Positions 34,101 to 40,735 of a stretch of DNA of 64,000 nucleotides are shown here, piece by piece. The position numbers and the translations under genes are program-made. Source of the stretch: Asterias amurensis (lineage: Eukaryota; Echinodermata; Asteroidea; Forcipulatida; Asteriidae); the NCBI RefSeq assembly GCF_032118995.1, contig NC_092663.1:4278001-4342000 (forward strand), written 5' to 3'. The notes below the pieces were generated by a model. It was not told where the DNA came from. It searched no databases and saw only the letters and a list, made by a program, of their open reading frames with translations. The number at the start of each line of letters is the position of its first letter. Position 1 is the stretch's first letter.

Positions 34101-37100
34101 AAATTTTCACAGGTTTGTTATTTTATGCATATGTTGAGATACATCAACTGTGAAGACTAGTCTTTGACAATTACAAATAGTTTCCACTGCCTTTAAATGT
34201 TTAAGTGAGAAATAATAAATAATTACATAAATATGTAATTACCAATAGGATCCAGTGCCTTTTAAGTGTTTTAATGACATTGTCAAATAATAATAACAAC
34301 ATTAAAGCCATTATACACTTTCGGTAAACAGTATTGTCCAAGTCCCACACTTCGTGTATCACAACTTATATATAAAACAACAAACCTGTGAAAATTTAGG
34401 CTCAATCGGTCATCGGAGTCGAGAGAAAATTTTGGGGAAAACCCACCCTTGTTTCCGCGTATTCGCCGTGTCATGACATGTGTTTAAAATAAATCCGTAA
34501 TTCTCGCTAACGAGAATTTTTATTGTTTTACCGTTTAAAAAACAAAGTAAAGCATTTCATGGACTAATATTTCAAGAGAAGTCTTTCACCATTACCTGCT
34601 GTAAACCCTGTAAATTTTTTGTAAATCTGTGAACTTTTTTTTTTTTCTGTACCGAAAGGGTCCAATGGCTTTAACAACCATACTTTTTATTTTAGGGAAA
34701 GGAAGAACACCAAATCCAAGCAAAAAGATGCTGCTACAGAGCATAAGATTGTAACGGATGCACTCGCCAAGTTTATTGCTGTCTTATCTCGGAATCAGAT
34801 GGATAATAACACGGGTTCGATCTCAAGGAAGGAGCTAGAAACAGTGTTCAATAAGGTAATCTAGTTTCAGTTCAGTTTCTCTGCTCCTCTTCAGGAGAAA
34901 GCTGGATTGCTTGGTCCAATTTCATAAAGCCTGTAAGCACAAAAATGTGCTAAGCATGAAATTTCTTCTTTGATAAAGATGGATAATAACACGGGTTCGA
35001 TCTCAAGGAAGGAGCTAGAAACAGTGTTCAATAAGGTAATCTAGTTTCAGTTCAGTTTCTCTGCTCCTCTTCAGGAGAAAGCTGGATTGCTTGGTCCAAT
35101 TTCATAAAGCCTGTAAGCACAAAAATGTGCTAAGCATGAAATTTCTTCTTTGATAAAACAGTGATTTTCAGGATTTAGCAAACACCATTTCACTACCAGT
35201 ATCAAGCAATATGCAACAAAATGAAAATTTGGTTGGTAATCCTGTTTTTATCAAGGAAGACATTTCATGCTAAGCAAATGAGTTGTTGTGCTCAGCAGCT
35301 CTATGAAATTGGGCCCTGGTGGTAATGCAGCTTAATCAGAGCTTATCGCCCAAAATGTGCATCTTTCAAAGTTATTTTAAGCAGCGTCACAGCATTCCAG
35401 CTTTTTCTTGCAGACGAGCAGAGTACTGTTCGAAATGTGGAGACCTCACCAACTCCTTTCTGATCCAAAACATCTTCGATAGAGATCTTTCACAATTGTT
35501 GTGCCTTCAAGTTTATTATCGATAATTCTTATCTTGTTCCACTATTGTCAAGCAAAAGAGTTTGTTAATCAAATTTTATGAAGGGAAGGTACACGTTTGG
35601 CACTTACTCAAAGAATATATTATTAACATAAAACTGACTTGGTAACGAGCATTGGAGAGCTGTTGATAGTATAAAACATTGTGAAAAACGGCTCCCTCTG
35701 AAGTAGCATAGATTTTGAAATAGTGGTAATTTCCTACTGAAATAATAAAAGACTTCTAGCTAGAAGTCTTTTATTTCTATCTGGAGCACACAAATTCATC
35801 CAACTTTGTTCTCTTATCATTTTCTTCCAACTCCGATGACCAATTGGGGTCAAATTTTCACAGCTTTGTTATTTTATGCATATGTTGAGATACACCAAGT
35901 GAGAACACTGGTCTTTGACAATTACCAATAGTGATCCTTCCCTTTAAGAAACAGCTTAACCGAATTCGGTCAAATTGGCTACATGTCTTTGGTGATCCTG
36001 CTCTCCTTGTTGTACACACTCTTGTATATTATTTTGTACTTTCGACTTTTACAGGAAGGGGATGAATTTACCGACAGGGAAGCCCGAATTCTCTTTGGTG
36101 AAAACTTTACCATTGATGACGTTTTTGAGTTCTTGGACATCAATGGAGACGGCACGGTAGATCCAACTGTTTAATTTCACATCGTTGATTGCTGTTAAAG
36201 CCATTGGACCCTTTCGGTACAGAAAGAAAAAAAAGGTTCACAGATTTACAAATAATTTACAGGGTTTACAGAAGGTAATGGTGAAAGACTTCTCTTGAAA
36301 TATTAGTCCATGAAATGCTTTACTTTTTGAGAAAACGGTAAAACAATATAAATTCTCGTTAACGAGAATTACGGATTTGTTATAAACACATGTCATGACA
36401 CGGCGAAACGCACGAAAACAGGAGTGGGTTTTCCCGTTATTTTCTCCCGACTCCGATGTCCGATTGAGCCGAAATTTCCACAGGATTGTTATTTTATATA
36501 TAAGTTGTGATACACGAAGTGTGGGACTTGGACAATACTGTTTACCGAAAGTGTATAATGGCTTTAAAAGGCAGTGAAAACTATAGTAATTACTAAAAAT
36601 AATTATTCACTAAAAATCTCAAGTATAAAATGGTGTCCCTTTGTGAAGTGACGTAGTTTTCGAGAAGGAAGTAATTTTCCACGAATTTGACTTTGAGACC
36701 TACGTGGGAGTGTCGTGGCCGAGCGGTTAATAGCACCGAATTCAAACTCGTGTGGGTTTGAATCCCTAGCCGTGACACTTGTGTCCTTAAGCAAGACACA
36801 TAACCATTGCTTCGTCCTTCGGATGGGACGTAAAGCCGTTGGTCCCATGTGTTGTGTAAACGCATGTAAAAGCACCCAGTGCACTTATCAAAAAGAGAAG
36901 GGGTTTGCCCCGGTGTTCCTGGCTGGATTGGCAGCATATTGCGCCACAGCACCTTGTAAACCATTACATGGTGCTTAAGGATTAGATCTTATATCTCAAA
37001 ATTCGTCCCACTCCTTGCAGTAATGATACCTGGCGCTTTGTATCCTTTGGCAAAAGGCGCGTTATAAATACGGTTATTATTGAGGTATCAAAATCAAGCA

Positions 37101-40100
37101 TCTGAACGCACACAACTTCGTGTGACAAGGGTGTTTCTTATTGCATTATTATCTCGCAACTCCGACAACTAATTGAGCTCAAATGTTCACAGGTTTATTA
37201 TTTTGTGCAAATGTTGAGATACTCCAAGTGAGAAGACTAGTCTTTGACAATTACCAATAGTGTCCAGTGTCTTTAAGGTATGCTTTTTAAGTAATTGAGA
37301 AATTTTCAGAAGTGTGGTTCATGGAAAGTGTTTGTGTATCTTCTCATACCAATGCATTTGATTATAACAATACTGAATAAGCCGGATGTTAAAATGGATG
37401 TATTTGTTTTTTAAATTTGGCGAGGACAACCTAGTAACATTTTTATAAATTAAAGTGAAAATTGTTTTTACCACTTACCACCTTTGTAAAGACCAGGGCC
37501 CAATTTCATAGAGCTGCTTAAGCAAAAATTTTTGCTTAAGCAAAAAATTCATTGCTTAGTAAAATCAGATTACCAGCCAAGACTCCACTCAATTGTAATG
37601 CTAAGTAAACAACAGCTTAATACTAGTCATAAGCAATGTATATGGCAGGAAATGTTTGCCATTAAAATGTGTAAAATAAGCGAGCTATTTTCGTGCTTAA
37701 GCAATTTTTTTGCTTAAGCAGCTCTATGAAATTGGCCCCAGTATTCTCACTTGGTGTATCCGAACATATTATGCATTAAATAACAAATGTGTGAACACTT
37801 GGACTCAATTGGTTATTTTGGTTGCAAAAGAATAATGAAAGAATGAGCAACACATGTTGCACAAATTTGAGTGCTTTCAGATGCCTGAAAAAAAGCTCTA
37901 TGCCTGAAGTCTTTTAATATTTTTTTCTCAAAAACTACATTACTTTAGAGGGGGCTGCTTCTCACTATGTGTTACACCAACAACAGTTCTTAATTGCTCT
38001 TTATTTTGATAATAAGTTTTCTGCTGACAATTCGTTTTTTGGATGCTGGATCCATGTCCTTTCGATTCCGATGTCTGAATTATTTACTAATTTTATATTC
38101 CAGATTTCCTTCCAGGAACTTATGGGTTTAGCGGAGCAGAAGGGCGTCAGTCTCCAGACGTTTTTCTTAGGGTACCAGAGGCAGGAAGTATCCAGCTTAA
38201 CGGGATTTCTGGATACCTTATCAAACACACTGCTTGTCAACGTAAAGAGAGTCTTTACAACGGTGAGTCAGGATACCAGACCGATGAGACGTGGATTCCA
38301 CTAATTAATCAGTATGGAGCCTCATTAATTAAAATAATTTAATTAATTTGTAGTTTGGTAGCTTACACATTTATTCTATTATTGGCAACAACAAACAAAT
38401 GTATCAAATGTAGTATAAGCATGTACAGACTACAAACTTCTGTTGCAGCATCAATAATCAAAATTAATTAATAGGTTTTAGTTTATAACAATATCAATAT
38501 TGATTATTGAAATTAAGGTACGGTGAAAGGTATAGTGCATCCAGCAAAAATAACACAAAACAATGATTGTTTTTAATTAAACTGTTTTGAAAAAATTTGT
38601 TTGCTATGCAGCCATAAATACATATTGAGAGTTGATAACAAAAAGGAAAATTAACAGAACATTATTTAGGAAATTACAAAACTTGATAATTTGGAATGGA
38701 TAATCATGGTACGCGTGTTATAGTTACAGGTGGTGTCATTTTAGAGGATACTGGTTATAAGTAGGTTTTTCATGTATTTTTTGAAGCTGTGCACAGTTCT
38801 AAAAGAAGCAACTCCCATCCATTGATAATGTGCATGGAGTTTTCTAGGCAAAGACATTTTTATTCAGTGGTTGTTCACAGAAAAGTGAATAAACATAGGC
38901 CTAAATCAGTTAGCTTTTATACCAAAAATATACTCATGATCATGATTATGTTTTTTTTATACTAAGGAATTCTGTAGTTTTACCTATAAACTTGTGTTAA
39001 TTACTACAGCAAAAGCGTTACCTATCTATGCTTCTGTAATTGGTACTCCAAATGTTGTTTTATGTAATAAACAAACTTGTTATTATTGGTCAGTGTTTCA
39101 TTTATGTTTCAGGATAATGATCTGAAAAGAACTATTGGTATAGACACTTTATACGTTAGTGCCACAGACTTCAAGCTGGAAGAAGAAGACCGGAAGTTTC
39201 TAGTTCAGGTATTATAATAATCACTCTTAAAAATTCCGGGTCAGAAATTACTCGGATTACGGGTCAGAATAACCCTTATGAGGGAGCGGGCTAACCCATT
39301 TTGGGGTCAGGCTTTATCCCCCGAAATAAATCTTGCCCGAGTCAGACTCTTGATGGGGCCCTTTTTAATGAACCGCCCGAAATGCAGAATGCACAAAACT
39401 AATTGTACAGGACATAATACCCAGACCCATCCATCTGATAAAGTGGAGCCATCTGTTCTTTGCAGCAGGCTTGCTTCTAGGTGTCGTGCTTACAGTCGGT
39501 GCTACACTATTGGTAATTACTCAGAATACATTTTACCATGAAACCTTTCTTGATTACAAGTAATGTGGACAGGTTGTTAGTATGAAACATTGTGAGAAAC
39601 AGCTCCCTCTGAAGTGACGTAGTTTTCGAGAATGAATTAATTTTCCACGAATTTGATTTCGAAACCTCAGATTTAAAATTTGAGGTCTCGAATCAAGCAT
39701 CTGAAAGCACACAACTTCGTGTAACCACGGTGCGACAAGGGTATTTTTTCTTTCGTTTGCTCGCAACTCCGACGAGCGATCCTTGAGCTCAAATTTTCAC
39801 AGGTTTGTTATTTTATGCATATGTTGAGATACACCACGTGAGAAGACTTGTCTTGACAACTACCAATATTGTCCAGTGTCTTTAAATGTTTTCCAAAATC
39901 CCTCCCCTGCCAATCAAACCTTTTATAGCTTCCTACGGAGCCAGATACTGTTGGCACCGTTTTTGCATGTTGTTTAATTCACGCAACTGATCACCCCTCT
40001 ACCTTTTTGGTGTGTATTTTCTTTAGCAAGGCGAACTAAGTGCGTCGACCTTTTTGACTCAGTGGATAAAAGAGAATCCAGACAAGTTGGTGCGCAAGCA

Positions 40101-40266
40101 ACATGTTCCTGTATCCAAATCAACAATGCTGTCACCGAACGGACAATCTTCTCAAATTCTCTGCACTCCATCAGCCGAAGGAAGCCAGTCCACTCTGGGG
40201 GTCATTACAGTTACACCAGTCCCTGAGCCACAACGCATCCCGATGAGTTCGTCAGGGGAACGCTAA
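22131..40266 (+). CDS. patatin-like phospholipase with EF-hand insert (605 aa, 13 exons)
   Basis: The exons are 22131-22302, 23827-23972, 27996-28143, 28860-28996, 29601-29736, 30610-30705, 31863-31993, 33239-33333, 34696-34855, 36055-36156, 38104-38262, 39113-39208 and 40027-40266. All introns are GT-AG and the frame holds throughout. The predicted enzyme hydrolyses acyl esters of lipids with a Ser-Asp dyad. It has the oxyanion loop GGGNKG (93-98), the nucleophile GASAG (Ser124) and DGG (Asp265). The N-terminus MGGGGSRK fits N-myristoylation, so membrane attachment is likely. A canonical EF-hand loop (DINGDGTISFQE, 435-446) follows a degenerate one (about 380-396). The later part (about 475-535) again resembles patatin C-terminal sequence, so the EF hands seem to sit inside the fold. 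The C-terminal 60 residues are Ser/Pro-rich. The start has a good Kozak context (ATCATGG). Exon 9 is partly duplicated downstream. Confidence 0.92.
22344..22734 (+). mobile_element. MITE family A in phospholipase intron 1
   Basis: CAATGGACACTATTGGTAAT at the left, CAGTGTCCACTGCCT then TTAA (22735-22738) at the right. The left tip is eroded. It begins about 40 nt after the exon 1 donor. Confidence 0.8.
22846..23218 (-). mobile_element. MITE family A in phospholipase intron 1
   Basis: TTAA (22842-22845), AGGCAGTGGACACTATTGG, a complete core in reverse, AATAGTGTCCACTGGCT, TTAA (23219-23222). Confidence 0.87.
23478..23592 (+). repeat. minisatellite, unit about 16 bp (GTCAACTCGTACCCAA)
   Basis: Six to seven imperfect units of TCAACTCGTACCCAAG lie in tandem in phospholipase intron 1. 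One unit is enlarged by ACTATTTT. Confidence 0.85.
23603..23672. repeat. long hairpin around a CT-rich loop
   Basis: ACGAATAATGCTCAA and TTGAGCATTATTCGT are perfect 15-bp arms around a loop containing CTCTCTCTCTTTTTTT, in phospholipase intron 1. Confidence 0.75.
24018..24333 (-). mobile_element. MITE family A, internally deleted
   Basis: TTAA (24014-24017), AGGCAGTTGGCACTATTG, then the core with part of the central hairpin lost, TTGTCCACTGTCT, TTAA (24334-24337). It starts about 45 nt after the exon 2 donor. Confidence 0.82.
24394..24500 (-). mobile_element. probable LINE 3' end (reverse orientation)
   Basis: A short AGAAT tandem tail followed by AATGTTTTATTGTCACTTGT and TACAGTGAAATTCGTTTT looks like the reverse complement of a non-LTR retroelement 3' end with ATTCT repeats. 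Confidence 0.5.
25163..25541 (+). mobile_element. MITE family D
   Basis: TTAA (25159-25162) and AGGAACATTACAGAATTG open the element. The body shares GACAAACCTGTAGAAGGTTG and ATCGATCGGCCATCTGGGTC with the copy at 43925-44302. The right tip is eroded and meets the TTAA (25542-25545) that also begins the next family A element. Confidence 0.6.
25546..25880 (+). mobile_element. MITE family A, shortened
   Basis: TTAA (25542-25545), AGGCATTGGACACATTTGG, the core with a reduced central hairpin, AATAGTGTCCAGTGCTT, TTAA (25881-25884). Confidence 0.8.
26200..26320. mobile_element. foldback element family G, partial
   Basis: GTCGATTTCACCAAACTAAT opens the left arm. TCCTAAGTTAGGACGAG marks the inner part of the right arm, but the terminal GTGAAATCGAC is missing. 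Confidence 0.55.
26538..26921. mobile_element. foldback MITE family E (copy 2)
   Basis: TTAA (26534-26537), AGGAACATGTTGCCTTGGAT, arms meeting at the TGACTCCCATAAATGGCCGA centre, AAGGCAACGTGTTCCT, TTAA (26922-26925). Phospholipase intron 2. Confidence 0.9.
27030..27512. mobile_element. multi-hairpin GC-rich element family H (copy 2)
   Basis: It has the same module order as 17745-18260: GACGCATGCAATGTCCTCTA, GCAATTGTGTCCGCCCGGAC, the GACATGGGAAATGTTCGGCC middle, and AAGTGTCCGGAGCGGACAGT at the end. Copies differ by small indels, so they are old insertions rather than an assembly duplicate. Confidence 0.7.
27520..27715. repeat. foldback element with TTGACCC ends
   Basis: TATTGACCCCTTGCACGCGC and AATGGGTCAATTG are inverted ends. 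GGTGGTCAAT and ATTGACCACC lie symmetrically inside. It contains TGACGTCA-like GATGACGTCAGG near 27686. Confidence 0.45.
27874..27970 (-). mobile_element. MITE family A, truncated next to exon 3
   Basis: TTAA and AAGGCAGTGGACACTACTGG begin the copy. It is cut off after TAGTATAAAACA, only 25 nt before the exon 3 acceptor (AAG at 27995), so MITE-derived sequence may supply the branch-point region. Confidence 0.7.
28172..28284. repeat. short foldback, GGTGGCAGCA ends (copy 1)
   Basis: CTAGGTGGCAGCAAACTTAT and GTCTGCTGCCACCAAG are inverted ends, with GTAAATTTCCATTGTT inside. A second copy is at 33363-33478. Both are in phospholipase introns. Confidence 0.65.
28359..28745 (+). mobile_element. MITE (A/B-type) split by a family F element
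   Basis: TTAA (28355-28358) and AGACACTTGACACACTTGGT begin it. After AAAGACCAG comes the family F insert (28395-28642), and the MITE resumes at CAGTACTCCTACTTGTTGTA and AAGCTGTGAAAATGTGGACT. The distal half is lost. Confidence 0.7.
28395..28642. mobile_element. CAG-targeting element family F (copy 2), nested
   Basis: GGCCCAATTTCGTGGCTCTG and CAGAGCCATGAAATTTCGCC are the ends, with CAG on both sides (28392-28394, 28643-28645). The arms carry TTACGGAAGC, GCGGCGAATT and similar inverted blocks, which differ from copy 1. Confidence 0.85.
29300..29420 (+). mobile_element. MITE family A, right third only
   Basis: From AGAGGGAGCCGTTTCTCACA to CAATAGTGTCTACAGCCT, followed by TTTAA. The 5' part is absent. 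Confidence 0.7.
29745..30090 (-). mobile_element. tRNA-derived SINE with Leu/Ser-like head
   Basis: On the minus strand the head reads TGTCTTCTTGGCCGAGCGGT (A box TGGCCGAGCGG), a variable region, and GGGTTCGAATCCC (B box, 30012-30024). After it comes a body with GTGTCCCTGAGCAAGACACT and, at its far end, a CAATAATTTGAAGCGCTTTG-type 3' part (29795-29815). The long variable region and the appended body make it a SINE rather than a functional tRNA gene. Confidence 0.7.
30911..31459. mobile_element. foldback element family G split by a family E element
   Basis: The left part, 30911-31000, opens GTCGATTTCACAAAACTCTT. The right part, 31391-31459, ends AACTCTTTGTGAAATTGAC. Removing 31005-31386 plus one TTAA restores the order seen in the intact copy at 9084-9265. 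Confidence 0.8.
31005..31386. mobile_element. foldback MITE family E (copy 3), nested
   Basis: TTAA (31001-31004), AGGAACACGTTGCCTCGCAT, the central TGACTCCCATAAATGGCCGA, AAGGCAACGTGTTCCT, TTAA (31387-31390). The host element provides the empty site with a single TTAA. Confidence 0.92.
31459..31802 (-). mobile_element. MITE family A upstream of exon 7
   Basis: ACTATTGGACACTTTTGGTA at the left, the central GAGACCTCG/TGAGGTCTC hairpin, CAATAGTGTCCAGTTTCT at the right. It ends 60 nt before the exon 7 acceptor. Confidence 0.75.
31994..32574. other. phospholipase intron 7, upper part
   Basis: AT-rich intron sequence without a recognisable repeat. TTTTCTGCGAGATTTGCGAA, then AAGCTC, forms a small imperfect hairpin near 32200. 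I see nothing else. Confidence 0.4.
32579..32931 (+). mobile_element. MITE family C (copy 1)
   Basis: TTAA (32575-32578), AGCCATTATACACTTTCGGT, central hairpin ATTCTCGATAGCGAGAAT, ACCGAAAGTGTCTAATGGCT, TTAA (32932-32935). The core includes GATTGAGCCTAAACTTTCAC, the counterpart of the family A core. Confidence 0.87.
33363..33478. repeat. short foldback, GGTGGCAGCA ends (copy 2)
   Basis: AGTAGGTGGCAGCAGACTTA and GTAAGTCTGCTGCCACCAAG are almost perfect inverted arms. It begins 30 nt after the exon 8 donor. Confidence 0.7.
33665..34264 (+). mobile_element. MITE family B-like, host of a nested family A element
   Basis: TATTCTCACTTGGGATTTCC, GAAAGAAAAACACCCTTGC and GTGTGCTTTCAGATTTAA make the left part. 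After the insert it resumes with GTTTAAGTGAGAAATAATAA and ends CCAATAGGATCCAGTGCCTT. This is the B layout with family A inserted just after the CTTTCAGAT motif. Confidence 0.65.
33815..34192 (-). mobile_element. MITE family A, nested at TTAA
   Basis: TTAA (33811-33814), AGGCATTTGACACTGTTGG, complete core and hairpin, AGTTTCCACTGCCT, TTAA (34193-34196). Confidence 0.9.
34306..34670 (-). mobile_element. MITE family C (copy 2)
   Basis: TTAA (34302-34305), AGCCATTATACACTTTCGGT, central ATTCTCGCTAACGAGAAT, ACCGAAAGGGTCCAATGGCT, TTAA (34671-34674). It ends 25 nt before exon 9, so its T-rich tail adjoins the acceptor region. Confidence 0.88.
34797..35157 (+). repeat. exact 180-bp tandem duplication across the exon 9 donor
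   Basis: Positions 34797-34977 and 34977-35157 are identical with period 180. The unit carries the last 59 nt or so of exon 9 with its donor (AAG/GTAATC), then intron sequence and the left arm of a family F element. The second copy has no acceptor, so normal splicing from the first donor (34855/34856) removes it. Use of the second donor would read GTA ATC TAG and stop. The identity means that it is either very recent or an assembly error. Confidence 0.95.
34913..35315. mobile_element. CAG-type element family F (copy 3) with duplicated left arm
   Basis: GGTCCAATTTCATAAAGCCT opens it (repeated at 35093) and CAGCTCTATGAAATTGGGCC closes it, followed by CTG. The left arm is in the 180-bp duplication, so the element was there before the duplication. 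Confidence 0.75.
35582..35943 (-). mobile_element. MITE family B (copy in phospholipase intron 9)
   Basis: AGGGAAGGTACACGTTTGG at the left, central AAGACTTCTAGCTAGAAGTC, AGTGATCCTTCCCT with TTAA (35944-35947) at the right. It ends 110 nt before exon 10. Confidence 0.83.
36199..36563 (+). mobile_element. MITE family C (copy 3)
   Basis: TTAA (36195-36198), AGCCATTGGACCCTTTCGGT, central ATTCTCGTTAACGAGAAT, ACCGAAAGTGTATAATGGCT, then a single TTAA (36564-36567) shared with the next family A element. Confidence 0.88.
36568..37272 (-). mobile_element. MITE family A split by a SINE
   Basis: AAGGCAGTGAAAACTATAGT starts the copy. It is interrupted near 36700 inside its central hairpin (TTGAGACCT) and resumes at about 37082 with GAGGTATCAAAATCAAGCAT. 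It ends GTGTCCAGTGTCT with TTAA (37273-37276). Confidence 0.8.
36703..37081 (+). mobile_element. tRNA-headed SINE, nested in a MITE
   Basis: The head is GTGTCGTGGCCGAGCGGTTA with A box TGGCCGAGCGG (36716-36726) and B box GGGTTTGAATCCC (36754-36766). The conserved body reads CTTCGTCCTTCGGATGGGAC and GTAAAGCCGTTGGTCCC, then ACCCAGTGCACTTATCA. The 3' end is GCGCGTTATAAATACGGTTA, then TTATT. The body resembles the central domains shared among many metazoan SINEs (from memory, untested). A head of the same type is at 29745-30090, reversed. Confidence 0.75.
37450..38025 (+). mobile_element. MITE family B-like, split by a family F element
   Basis: It starts weakly (TTTTACCACTTACCACCTTT), carries AAAGACCAG, the family F insert, then TATTCTCACTTGGTGTATCC, GAGTGCTTTCAGATGCCTGA and CTTTAGAGGGGGCTGCTTCT. 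It ends 80 nt before exon 11. Confidence 0.65.
37497..37738. mobile_element. CAG-targeting element family F (copy 4), nested
   Basis: GGCCCAATTTCATAGAGCTG and CAGCTCTATGAAATTGGCCC are the ends, with CAG on both sides (37494-37496, 37739-37741). The sub-terminal arms TTAAGCAAAAATTTTTGCTTAA form a second hairpin. Confidence 0.85.
38263..39112. other. phospholipase intron 11, no repeat recognised
   Basis: AT-rich, with AATTAAT-rich stretches near 38300-38350 and 38460. No terminal inverted repeat and no coding signal is seen. Confidence 0.4.
39500..39881 (-). mobile_element. MITE family A in phospholipase intron 12
   Basis: CTACACTATTGGTAATTACT at the left tip (eroded), the hairpin with TTTCGAAACCTCA/TGAGGTCTCGAA, AATATTGTCCAGTGTCT then TTTAA at the right. 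Confidence 0.75.
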
Positions 40267-40582
40267 GGAGAATGACCAAGTGATTGGTCTGTGTTCATCC
40301 CCGTACAAAAAGGGGTATGTAAATACGCGATAGTTATAATTTAACCAAAGAAACATATTTCTCCAATGGTTTTTGGTAATTAATGAGTGAGCGTTTGTTT
40401 GACATAGCGCCCTCTTGTGTCTTCTTGTGTCTCGTGAAATTATGACATAAAGAAAGTGTTAGGTGTGTGGCAGATCAGAGGTACACTAAGCTGGATGGAA
40501 CATTCAACAAAATGGTTAGATTTATCTAAATTGCGTATGGCCATAATTTATAACCAATGGGTTTCGGCGAATTTATACATCA

Positions 40583-40735
40583 ATAGACCTTTTCGCAAAT
40601 ACCATTGCGCAAGCGCAAACTGTCGAATGAGGTGCATGCTGGTCTAGCTAATAATCAAATTTGATAGCTAGCTAGACCAGCATGCACTTCGTTCCACGTC
40701 TATTGTGCACGTACCGAGTATTTGCTTCTTGTAGC
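40583..40735. repeat. foldback element family K (single copy)
   Basis: ATAGACCTTTTCGCAAATAC at the left and TACCGAGTATTTGC at the right. AATGAGGTGCATGCTGGTCT and its inverse AGACCAGCATGCACTTCGTT form the inner arms. It is related to the triple array at 53455-53930 and starts about 320 nt after the phospholipase stop codon. Confidence 0.6.

Noticed and set aside
34977..35157. Second copy of the exon 9 end as an additional exon
   Set aside because: It has no acceptor (preceded by TTTGATAAAGAT) and is explained by the tandem duplication.
36703..36775. Possible functional tRNA-Leu gene; the same for 30000-30080 and 51607
   Set aside because: A and B boxes are present, but the stems do not pair well and the heads continue into SINE bodies (or lack an A box at 51607).
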